A stretch of 5,407 bases of DNA from positions 1-5,407 of the forward strand of contig CALGZD010000195.1 in the NCBI GenBank assembly GCA_937934635.1, read 5' to 3'. Below the pieces are notes generated by a model. That model searched no databases. It was given only the letters and a program-made list of their open reading frames with translations, and was not told where the DNA came from. The stretch is from an uncultured Deinococcales bacterium (GTDB lineage: Bacteria; Deinococcota; Deinococci; Deinococcales; Trueperaceae). Positions 1-5,407 of the stretch are shown here, piece after piece (positions within the stretch are counted from its first letter, which is position 1; each line of letters starts with the position of its first letter). Position numbers and translations under genes: made by a program.

Positions 1-5
1 TTAGG

Positions 6-79
6 AATGACTTCCAAATAAGTTGCACAGTTTGATATTGACGTATCCAAGAAACACCCCATAGTTCAAGGAAGTCATT
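6..79. repeat. Spaced 10-bp perfect inverted repeat
   Basis: AATGACTTCC at 6-15 is the exact reverse complement of GGAAGTCATT at 70-79, with 54 bases between the arms. The base pair just outside (5 and 80) could form a G-U wobble; just inside, the pairing stops. The loop is too long for an ordinary intrinsic terminator, and no U-tract longer than three or four follows. It might be a pair of protein-binding half-sites, the closing stem of a structured RNA, or the ends of a very small element. I see no transposase and cannot tell which, if any, applies. Confidence 0.45.
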
Positions 80-192
80 TTGAATTATGCTTTATTTGTA
101 AATCTAACTGTTCATGTTATTAGATTGCCAATCCTTAATAGTTCTTTTGCAGCATTTAACCATATTTTTTAGGTGGCAAATGTGGTGTGGTG

Positions 193-231
193 TAGTTGTA
201 CTTTGGGTGCTTTTTGCTTTACATACAACTA
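193..231. repeat. 8-bp inverted repeat around the hisZ promoter
   Basis: TAGTTGTA at 193-200 is the exact reverse complement of TACAACTA at 224-231. The right arm falls inside the spacer of the proposed hisZ promoter and the left arm just upstream of its -35, so the pair could be an operator. A direct repeat TTGTACTT (196-203 and 233-240) overlaps the same region. Both are short enough to arise by chance in AT-rich DNA. Confidence 0.3.
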
Positions 232-245
232 TTTGTACTTATGCT
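218..245 (+). promoter_or_regulatory. Putative sigma-70-type promoter for hisZG
   Basis: TTTACA at 218-223 matches five of six positions of the -35 consensus TTGACA. TATGCT at 240-245 matches four of six of the -10 consensus TATAAT. The 16-bp spacer is within the usual range. Transcription would start near 252, leaving a leader of about 25 nt before the hisZ ATG. No leader peptide, attenuator or riboswitch would fit in so short a leader. The call rests on consensus matching only. Confidence 0.45.
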
Positions 246-276
246 TAACGGACAGTTCTAGGATAAGCTAACAGCT

Positions 277-1458
277 ATGAATTTTGCGCCTCCTAATGGT
301 ACGACCTATACCTTGCCTGCAACATTGCGTAGGCGCAGCGATATTGTTCAAAAACTGACTAGACTCTATACAAGTTGGGGCTATCAGCAGGTGGATTTTC
401 CTGTGCTCGAGCACTACGACAGTACCCACCCAATTGCAGAACAATCCTTTAAACTAACCGACCGAGATAATGACCTACTAAGTTTGCGCTCAGACTTCAC
501 AACCGCAACAGCTCGCATGGTGCAAGTACACTATGCTGATTTCCCACACCCATTGCGCCTCCAGTACAATGGTAAACTCTGGCAAACCGTCAACCCAGAC
601 ATAGCGAGAACGCGTGAGTTTAGCCAGATTGGGGTAGAGCTTGTGGGTTTAAGCAATGCCAAAGCAGATGCAGAATTAGTCTATCTAGCCAAAGAATCTT
701 TGCGAGAAGTTGGTCTAACCCCTCGTGTTGAAATTGGCAACCCTGCCTTTGTAGCAACGCTCTTTGATTTAGCAAATATTCCAAGCGAAGACCGAACAGA
801 GCTAGCAGACGCGATAGACCGTAAAGCGATTCAAGAACTTCAAGAACGTTTAAACCGCTATACGCTAGCGCCTGATTTATACCAAGCACTAGTACAGGTG
901 ATTGATTTGTACGGCGATACCTCTACCTTAGAGATTGCTAGCCAACGCTGTCCTTGGGCTGAAACACAAGCGATTATTGAGCGCCTAAAGGCTATTATTG
1001 CTGAATTTGATGATAGTAGCGAATTGCTGATTGACTTAGGTATGGCAAGACGACAGGACTACTACACAGGCTTTACCTTTAGAGCTTATACTTTTGACTT
1101 TGGTCAACCTATTTTGGGTGGTGGACGCTATGACGGTATATTGCTGCCTGAAGCTGCTGGTTTTGCACTTGGTTTAGAAAGAATTATGGGCGCACAATCA
1201 CAGGTAGATGATGTCTTTCAGACAACAATTATAAGTACCGATGATACTAAAGCAGCCTATTTACGACGTCATGGTTATAGCGTAGAACGTGCTGTTGAAA
1301 CAGATTTGGGTACGCTGCTTGAACGAGCAAAAGATAGAGGGATTGCATTTTTGGTGTCAAAGACAGGTGTTGAAGCATTGTCGAAAGTGGCTAAAGAGAG
1401 TCAAGATTTAGAGCGACTTGAGCAGTTACTAGAGCAAGATTTATTGGAGCAAGAGTGA
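277..1458 (+). CDS. hisZ: ATP phosphoribosyltransferase regulatory subunit HisZ
   Basis: HisZ is a histidyl-tRNA synthetase paralogue that does not charge tRNA. In the cytoplasm it assembles with short-form HisG into the hetero-octameric enzyme that starts histidine synthesis, and it mediates feedback inhibition by histidine. The 393-residue protein shows the class II synthetase-like core: N-terminal [10 protein letters not shown] (5-14), a motif-2-like [12 protein letters not shown] (70-81), [12 protein letters not shown] (113-124), the HisRS-like [11 protein letters not shown] (258-268), then GGGRYDGIL (281-289) and motif-3-like [10 protein letters not shown] (295-304). About 80 residues follow, possibly a reduced or diverged anticodon-binding domain. 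The adjacent overlapping short hisG decides between HisZ and true HisRS. The ATG at 277 places the conserved N-terminus correctly; an AGGA at 260-263 is a rather distant (13 nt) ribosome-binding candidate. The gene appears intact. Confidence 0.93.
   Translation: MNFAPPNGTTYTLPATLRRRSDIVQKLTRLYTSWGYQQVDFPVLEHYDSTHPIAEQSFKLTDRDNDLLSLRSDFTTATARMVQVHYADFPHPLRLQYNGKLWQTVNPDIARTREFSQIGVELVGLSNAKADAELVYLAKESLREVGLTPRVEIGNPAFVATLFDLANIPSEDRTELADAIDRKAIQELQERLNRYTLAPDLYQALVQVIDLYGDTSTLEIASQRCPWAETQAIIERLKAIIAEFDDSSELLIDLGMARRQDYYTGFTFRAYTFDFGQPILGGGRYDGILLPEAAGFALGLERIMGAQSQVDDVFQTTIISTDDTKAAYLRRHGYSVERAVETDLGTLLERAKDRGIAFLVSKTGVEALSKVAKESQDLERLEQLLEQDLLEQE
1446..1449 (+). promoter_or_regulatory. Ribosome-binding site of hisG inside the hisZ end
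   Basis: GGAG lies five bases before the GTG at 1455 and eleven before the ATG at 1461. The spacing favours GTG as the hisG start, which gives a GTGA overlap with the hisZ stop and suggests translational coupling. The ATG two codons later remains possible. Confidence 0.5.
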
Positions 1459-2087
1459 GTATGGAACAAGCGAAGCTTACAATTGCCTTGCCTAAAGGAC
1501 GCATCATGGATGAAAGCATTGAGGTGTTGAGGAAAGCTGGACTCAGGCTCGAGCGCTCCCCAGATAAACGTGCACTCATCCATTACTGTGAAGATGCCAA
1601 TATTCTAGAAATGCGAAACAGCGATGTAGCAACCTATGTTGAATTAGGTGTCGCTGATGTCGGTATTGTTGGTAAAGATGTTTTGCTCGAATCAGGTCGC
1701 AATGTTTATGAGCCAGTGGATTTAAAATTTCAAGCTTGTCGTATGTCTTTAATCACAGTAAATGGCTTTGATGGAAAGATAACTAGAGTTGCTAGCAAGT
1801 ATCCGAACAGTACCTTGCGATATTTGCAAGAGAAGCGCATCAGTGCGGATGTTATTCCCCTTAAGGGGCAGGTGGAACTTGCTTGCCTAACTGGCTTAGC
1901 AGACGCTGTTGTGGACATTGTGCAAACAGGAAGTACGTTGAAAGCCAATGACCTTGTCGAAGTTGATGTGCTTTTTGAGTCTAGTGCTAGGTTTGTTGTG
2001 AACCGTGCAGCACTGAAGTTGCGTGAAAAAGAATTGCGTACAATTATTGAAGCATTAAGGTTGGAAGCTGTAAAGCAAGCTGTATAG
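1455..2087 (+). CDS. hisG: ATP phosphoribosyltransferase catalytic subunit HisG, short form
   Basis: HisG condenses ATP with PRPP to give phosphoribosyl-ATP and pyrophosphate, the committed step of histidine biosynthesis in the cytoplasm. At 210 residues it is the short form, which lacks the C-terminal histidine-binding regulatory domain and depends on HisZ. Visible family features are [10 protein letters not shown] (8-17), [19 protein letters not shown] (61-79), EPVDL..ACR.SLI (86-100), ASKYPN (113-118) and the PRPP-binding segment in DIVQTGSTL (154-162). From memory the sequence resembles Thermus/Deinococcus HisG most; this was not aligned. The start is GTG at 1455, overlapping the hisZ stop by 4 bp, or ATG at 1461. 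The gene is cotranscribed with hisZ; no other his gene is in the window. Its stop lies 8 bp from the convergent glyS stop. Confidence 0.96.
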   Translation: MSMEQAKLTIALPKGRIMDESIEVLRKAGLRLERSPDKRALIHYCEDANILEMRNSDVATYVELGVADVGIVGKDVLLESGRNVYEPVDLKFQACRMSLITVNGFDGKITRVASKYPNSTLRYLQEKRISADVIPLKGQVELACLTGLADAVVDIVQTGSTLKANDLVEVDVLFESSARFVVNRAALKLREKELRTIIEALRLEAVKQAV

Positions 2088-2095
2088 CGTTTTGG

Positions 2096-4261
2096 TTAGT
2101 TTTGAGGGTTGTCTGTTGTCTGAGCAATACTAGCGATACCTTCGACCATCTCTAGTTCAGCTAGTTGGCTTAGGACGGCCCTTGCCATAGCAAGGAGTGA
2201 CAAACGGTTACGCCTAATTCTGTCATTGTCTACATTAACCATTACATTGTCAAAGAAGTCATCAAGCGCTGCTTTCATGGCAACAATGGCCTCTAAATCT
2301 TCTTCTAGATTTTCTAGGGCATTCACAGGACCTTGCCCCAAATCCCACGGACGCAGTTGGTAATTAACAGTTTCAAACAAGTGTTCTATTGCTTGTTCAG
2401 TGATGTGAATGGCAGTAAAGAGTTCGTGCTCATAATCGTTTTCAAAGCGTTTTGCATTGATGTCTTGAAAGTCTTCTACCTCAGCGATGATATTGGTTAT
2501 TCGCTTATATAAATTTAATAAGTCATTAAAGCCTTCTTGTTTACTTAAAGTTTCTAAAAGGTGACTACGACGTGCTGCGGTGATAATGGGTGGAGAATCT
2601 GCAATAGCTGCACTCACAAGGGCAGGTCTAATGTCTTCATCACTGAGTAGGCTTCGAACTCTTTCCCAAATAAAATCAATGACTTTTTGTTGGGTTTCAG
2701 CATTAATGGCAATAGTTTCATGATAGCTTTCAGAAGCTAGCTGACAAAGTTCTTCTAGGGTGATCTGCCAGCCTTGATTATTAACGATACGAGCTACCGC
2801 TATGCCATCACGTCTTAAGCCAAAGGGGTCGGCTGAGCCTCTTGGTCTTTTGCCGACGGCAAAGAAACCAAGTAGGGTGTCTAACCTGTCGCATACTGCC
2901 AGAATTGCCGCTGCTTTGGAGGTCGGGAGCCAGCTCGAGCTGCTGCGTGGACGTATGCCTTGTTCAAGAATATCTGCAACTTCGCCCGGAATACCTTCTT
3001 CTAAAGCGTAGGCTTTTGCCATCACACCCTCAAGTTCAGGCAGCTCATAAACCATTTGTGTATTTAAGTCCGCACGAAATATTGGCAGTGCAGATTGTAA
3101 TAGTAAAGTGTCTTCGTCTGAGAGCTTGAGAATATTAGCTAAGCGATTGGCACTCTCAGACACTCGACTAACCTTGTCAGCAATCGTTCCTAAATCTTTT
3201 TCAAAACGAATGCCTGAAAGACCCCAAGCATGTTGTGAGAGTGATCGGCGACGGTCGGCTTTCCAGAAAAAAAGCGCATCGTAAAGCCTTCCCTTAAGGA
3301 CTTGTTCATAACCTTCTTTGAGTACAGATTCATCTTCAACTTTGTTGTTTGAAATGCTCACAAAATATGGTGCAAGATTACCTTGAGCATCTCGCAATGG
3401 GAAATAGCGTTGGTAGTGAATCATCACAGTGATGAGTACACCTTCAGGTAGATCAAGATAGCTTGGATCAAAACTTCCCAAAATAGGGAAGGGGTGTTCA
3501 ATTAAATTCGTAACTGAGTTTAAGAGCGCTTTGTCATAAACCGAACGCAGGTTATGGTCTTGGGCAATTTTTTGCACGGACTGCCAAGTTTGGCTTCGGC
3601 GCTCTTCTATGTCCGCCAAAACAAAGTGTTCTTTAAGTGTTGCGATGTAATCGTCTGCATGATTAAAATGAATTGCTTCAGGAGATAAAAACCTGTGCCC
3701 ATAGCTTTGATTACTGCTTTGAAGTTCAGCATAGCTAAAGTTGATTATATTACTGCCCAGCATGGCGCAGAGCCATTCGATAGGACGTATAAAGCTTGTG
3801 TCTAAACTTGCCCAGCGCATTTTTCTGCTTGCAGGTATTTCGTCTATGACCTCTGCAAGCAGGTCTTGAAGTACAGTGATACTTTCTATAGAACCTTGAG
3901 CGATTGATGCGACGATGTACTTTCCTTTGTCACTTTCTTCTTGTCGCAAGCGTTCGATGTCAATACCGTTAGCTTCGGCAAAAGCTAGTGCAGCCTTAGT
4001 ATAGTTGCCATCTTCATCTATTGCTTCGCTAACGGGTGGACCACGGCGCTTTTCATAACGCACACGACTTTTTTCAGACACATTCTCAATCAAAACTGTG
4101 ATGCGTCTAGGTGTGGCAAAGCTTTGGATGTCTCCATAGTTTATTTGGGCATCATCCAGACCTTTTCGAACAAGCTCTGCGAGTGCCTGCTTGGCATCTC
4201 GTACATCTTGCGTTGGGATTTCTTGCGTACCTATTTCAAAAAGCAGTGTGGGCATATTCAA
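2096..4261 (-). CDS. glyS: Glycine--tRNA ligase beta subunit
   Basis: GlyS is the large subunit of the alpha2-beta2 glycyl-tRNA synthetase. The beta chain mainly recognises tRNA-Gly and is needed for charging, while the alpha chain holds the aminoacylation site. The 721-residue protein is slightly longer than the E. coli subunit (about 690) and spans the whole family: N-terminal LLFEIGTQEIP (6-16), FATPRR (48-53), KRRGPP (71-76), KMRW (147-150), FIRPIEWL (157-164), YQRYFPL (283-289), LKGRLYDALFFWKADRR (322-338), the HD-like region around DLNTQMVYELPELEGVM (398-414) with CDRLDTL (457-463), KRPRGSADPFGLRR (471-484), and a C-terminal anticodon-binding-type region with KRITNI (586-591) and IRRNRLSLL (682-690). 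The first start is TTG at 4261; an in-frame ATG two codons later (4255) gives MPTLLFEIGT and is equally or more likely. No strong Shine-Dalgarno is seen. It lies 35 nt after glyQ, and no frameshift is apparent. Confidence 0.96.
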   Translation of the reverse strand: MNMPTLLFEIGTQEIPTQDVRDAKQALAELVRKGLDDAQINYGDIQSFATPRRITVLIENVSEKSRVRYEKRRGPPVSEAIDEDGNYTKAALAFAEANGIDIERLRQEESDKGKYIVASIAQGSIESITVLQDLLAEVIDEIPASRKMRWASLDTSFIRPIEWLCAMLGSNIINFSYAELQSSNQSYGHRFLSPEAIHFNHADDYIATLKEHFVLADIEERRSQTWQSVQKIAQDHNLRSVYDKALLNSVTNLIEHPFPILGSFDPSYLDLPEGVLITVMIHYQRYFPLRDAQGNLAPYFVSISNNKVEDESVLKEGYEQVLKGRLYDALFFWKADRRRSLSQHAWGLSGIRFEKDLGTIADKVSRVSESANRLANILKLSDEDTLLLQSALPIFRADLNTQMVYELPELEGVMAKAYALEEGIPGEVADILEQGIRPRSSSSWLPTSKAAAILAVCDRLDTLLGFFAVGKRPRGSADPFGLRRDGIAVARIVNNQGWQITLEELCQLASESYHETIAINAETQQKVIDFIWERVRSLLSDEDIRPALVSAAIADSPPIITAARRSHLLETLSKQEGFNDLLNLYKRITNIIAEVEDFQDINAKRFENDYEHELFTAIHITEQAIEHLFETVNYQLRPWDLGQGPVNALENLEEDLEAIVAMKAALDDFFDNVMVNVDNDRIRRNRLSLLAMARAVLSQLAELEMVEGIASIAQTTDNPQN

Positions 4262-4269
4262 TTCTTAGG

Positions 4270-4292
4270 AAGATATTAGAGCTATATATCTT
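4270..4292 (-). other. Small AT-rich hairpin between glyQ and glyS
   Basis: Read on the minus strand, AAGATAT (4292-4286) and ATATCTT (4276-4270) form a perfect 7-bp stem around a 9-nt loop, eight bases upstream of the TTG at 4261. Each arm has one G-C pair, so the stem is weak, and there is no following U-run, so it is not a terminator. It could affect glyS translation or mRNA processing, or be chance in AT-rich sequence. Confidence 0.3.
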
Positions 4293-4296
4293 TTGA

Positions 4297-5355
4297 CTAT
4301 TTTTTTGACCATAAATTTTTAGTGCTAACAGCACTATACCAACTGTTATTTGGGTCTTGATTGTTTGGTTTTTTAGCTGCGTTTTGTTTCACTTCAAGCT
4401 GTGATGTTTCATGCTGTGATGTTTCATGCTGTGATGTTTCATGTTGTGCTTGAAGTTGTTCTATTCCTGATTTTCTAGTTGTTTGAGCTTTATCATCACT
4501 TTCTTTACTTTCTTTTGTCACCAATTCATAATGAAGCGCTGCCACGTTTTCAGACATTTTCCTTAGTCTTTGAATATAGGCTTGTCTATCAGTTTGTGAG
4601 AGGACACCGCGTGAATCAAGTAAATTAAAGCTGTGTGATGCCTTTAGCATGAAGTCATAACTTGGGTAGACAAGGTTTTCTGCCAGCAAGCGCCTGTTCT
4701 CGCTTTCAAAGCGTTCGAAGAGTTCTTTTTGTAGGTCGATATTGGCGTGTGTGAAGTTGTAATGGCTGTATTGGTACTCCGAAGCCTCACGCAGTTGTCC
4801 AAGCGTTAGATTTTCTGTATACGCCACCTCGTAAGTGTGTGACTTTTGTTGAAGAGACATAGCAATGCGCTCGAGCCCGTAGGTCAACTCCACAGGAATC
4901 ATCTCCACTGCAATCCCACCCACTTGCTGAAAATAGGTAAACTGCGTGATTTCCATACCATCCATCCAGACTTCCCAACCCAAGCCCCATGTAGCAAGCG
5001 TTGGCGATTCCCAATTGTCTTCTACAAAGCGAATATCATGTGCCTTGGTATCGATACCAAGAACCTTAAGCGATTCAAGAAAAAGCTCTTGAATGTTTTT
5101 GGGAGAAGGTTTCATCAATACTTGATATTGATAATAAAACTGAAAACGGTAAGGGTTTTCACCATAACGACCATCAGCAGGACGCCTAGTTGGTGCAGTA
5201 TAGGCAACGTGCCAAGGTTTGGGCTCTAGTGACCGTAAAAAGGTTGCAGGGTAGAAGGTACCTGCACCAACTTCATTGTCATAAGAAGGTAGTATGGCGC
5301 AGCCTTGTTCGGCCCAAAAGTTATTCAGTTGCAAAATCATTTCTTGCATTAACAT
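4297..5355 (-). CDS. glyQ: Glycine--tRNA ligase alpha subunit with C-terminal extension
   Basis: GlyQ is the class II catalytic subunit of alpha2-beta2 glycyl-tRNA synthetase; it activates glycine with ATP and transfers it to tRNA-Gly. Residues 5-280 match the family closely: MILQLNNFWAEQGC (6-19), EVGAGTFYPATFLR (28-41), the hallmark RRPADGRYGENPYRFQFYYQ (57-76), KPSPKNIQELFLESLK (82-97), HDIRFVEDNWESPTL (106-120), GLGWEVWMDGMEITQFTYFQ (124-143), motif 3 ELTYGLERIAM (156-166) and KASHSFNLLDSRG (238-250). The length of 352 exceeds the usual roughly 290-305 because of a polar tail from about residue 284, including three HETSQ repeats (305-319) and an asparagine/lysine-rich end. The start could be ATG at 5355 or at 5349; both give an N-terminus like that of other GlyQ proteins, and no clear Shine-Dalgarno decides. 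It is first in the operon with glyS. Confidence 0.95.
   Translation of the reverse strand: MLMQEMILQLNNFWAEQGCAILPSYDNEVGAGTFYPATFLRSLEPKPWHVAYTAPTRRPADGRYGENPYRFQFYYQYQVLMKPSPKNIQELFLESLKVLGIDTKAHDIRFVEDNWESPTLATWGLGWEVWMDGMEITQFTYFQQVGGIAVEMIPVELTYGLERIAMSLQQKSHTYEVAYTENLTLGQLREASEYQYSHYNFTHANIDLQKELFERFESENRRLLAENLVYPSYDFMLKASHSFNLLDSRGVLSQTDRQAYIQRLRKMSENVAALHYELVTKESKESDDKAQTTRKSGIEQLQAQHETSQHETSQHETSQLEVKQNAAKKPNNQDPNNSWYSAVSTKNLWSKK
4391..4456. repeat. 9-bp inverted arms flanking the tandem repeat
   Basis: ACTTCAAGC at 4391-4399 is the exact reverse complement of GCTTGAAGT at 4448-4456. The arms bracket the three 15-bp units almost exactly. On the minus strand they lie in the codons for LQA before and QLEV after the HETSQ block. 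They could pair in single-stranded DNA or in the mRNA and close a loop around the repeats. Confidence 0.75.
4398..4448 (-). repeat. 15-bp tandem repeat in glyQ, encoding (HETSQ)3
   Basis: The + strand unit GTGATGTTTCATGCT occurs at 4401-4415 and 4416-4430 exactly, and at 4431-4445 with one C-to-T difference. Three more matching bases on each side extend the periodicity to 4398-4448. The period is a multiple of three, so the reading frame is kept; the minus strand encodes HETSQ three times in the GlyQ tail. Near-perfect nucleotide identity suggests recent slippage rather than long-conserved structure. Confidence 0.95.
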
Positions 5356-5407
5356 AAGTAGTATCTTGATAGTAGCATGGTGACTGTTAGTGCTACGAGT
5401 TTTATTC
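5356..5407 (-). promoter_or_regulatory. Leader of glyQ with a possible small hairpin
   Basis: This is the first 52 bases upstream of the glyQ start and is cut by the window edge. GTAGCA (5372-5377) and TGCTAC (5391-5396) are perfect 6-bp complements with a 13-nt loop. On the minus strand GATACT (5365-5360) is a poor -10 candidate, but no matching -35 stands at the right distance and it would lie very close to the ATG. No T-box features can be recognised in so short a stretch. The real promoter may lie outside the window. Confidence 0.3.

Larger units (their letters stand above)
1..276. other. AT-rich non-coding leader upstream of hisZ
   Basis: No convincing gene is visible on either strand. 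The longest thing noticed by hand is a 25-codon minus-strand reading frame (78 down to 1) with no recognisable product. The stretch holds a spaced 10-bp inverted repeat near the left edge, a GT-rich patch around 180-200, and a promoter-like pair of hexamers close to hisZ. It could include the tail of an upstream transcription unit that lies outside the window. Confidence 0.6.

Noticed and set aside
1..78. Small minus-strand gene of 25 codons ending at the left edge
   Set aside because: It has no recognisable product and no clear ribosome-binding site, and overlaps the inverted repeat; such a frame is expected by chance.
620..889. Minus-strand open frame of 89 codons inside hisZ
   Set aside because: It lies wholly within the well-supported hisZ gene on the other strand and its product resembles no family I know.
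277..1458. Histidyl-tRNA synthetase HisS instead of HisZ
   Set aside because: The adjacent overlapping short-form HisG requires HisZ, the motif 2 region has the HisZ-like LRSDFT pattern, and the C-terminal part is not a clear anticodon-binding domain.
2078..2095. Intrinsic terminator at the hisG end (GCT-GTAT-AGC followed by TTTT)
   Set aside because: The stem is only three base pairs, far too weak, and no longer alternative pairing was found.
2802..3129. Plus-strand open frames of 69 and 95 codons opposite glyS
   Set aside because: Both overlap a conserved part of glyS (HD-like region and the KRPRGSADPF motif) and overlap each other in different frames; they are shadows.
4398..4448. Tandem repeat as a CRISPR array
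   Set aside because: The 15-bp units are directly adjacent with no spacers and are in frame inside glyQ; no cas genes are nearby.
4846..5229. Plus-strand open frame of 127 codons opposite glyQ
   Set aside because: It is antisense to the most conserved catalytic motifs of glyQ and its translation has no recognisable domain.
5356..5407. T-box or glycine riboswitch controlling glyQS
   Set aside because: Only 52 leader bases are in the window, with no T-box sequence or specifier-like structure visible; the gap is too short to hold either element.

Overview
The window holds four complete protein genes in two convergent pairs. On the + strand, hisZ (277-1458) and hisG (1455-2087) encode the regulatory and catalytic subunits of the two-component ATP phosphoribosyltransferase, which performs the first step of histidine biosynthesis. 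On the - strand, glyQ (4297-5355) and glyS (2096-4261) encode the alpha and beta subunits of the tetrameric (alpha2-beta2) glycyl-tRNA synthetase. All four read as intact bacterial housekeeping genes. I see no tRNA, rRNA, CRISPR array, insertion sequence, phage gene or defence system.

Layout: 1-276 is an AT-rich leader with no convincing gene. It contains a 10-bp inverted repeat near the left edge and a plausible sigma-70-type promoter just ahead of hisZ. hisZ and hisG overlap by 4 bp and are almost certainly cotranscribed. Only 8 bp (2088-2095) separate the hisG stop from the oppositely oriented glyS stop, with no clear terminator between them. glyQ lies upstream of glyS on the - strand with a 35-nt gap, so these two also form an operon. 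The 52 bases beyond the glyQ start (5356-5407) would be its leader.

Organism: a bacterium of moderate to low GC (roughly 40-45% by eye). The short HisG, remembered rather than aligned, looks most like the Thermus/Deinococcus form ([47 protein letters not shown]). Thermus itself uses the unrelated alpha2 glycyl-tRNA synthetase, so the alpha2-beta2 enzyme here, and the modest GC, would point to a divergent relative of that phylum or to a different lineage. Placement is tentative.

The main oddity is in GlyQ. After a canonical catalytic core it carries a polar, low-complexity C-terminal extension of about 65-70 residues. The extension includes three tandem HETSQ pentapeptides encoded by a 15-bp tandem repeat, which is flanked by 9-bp inverted arms. 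I find no strong evidence for a wholly new biological system; the remaining observations are small-scale regulatory or structural signals.
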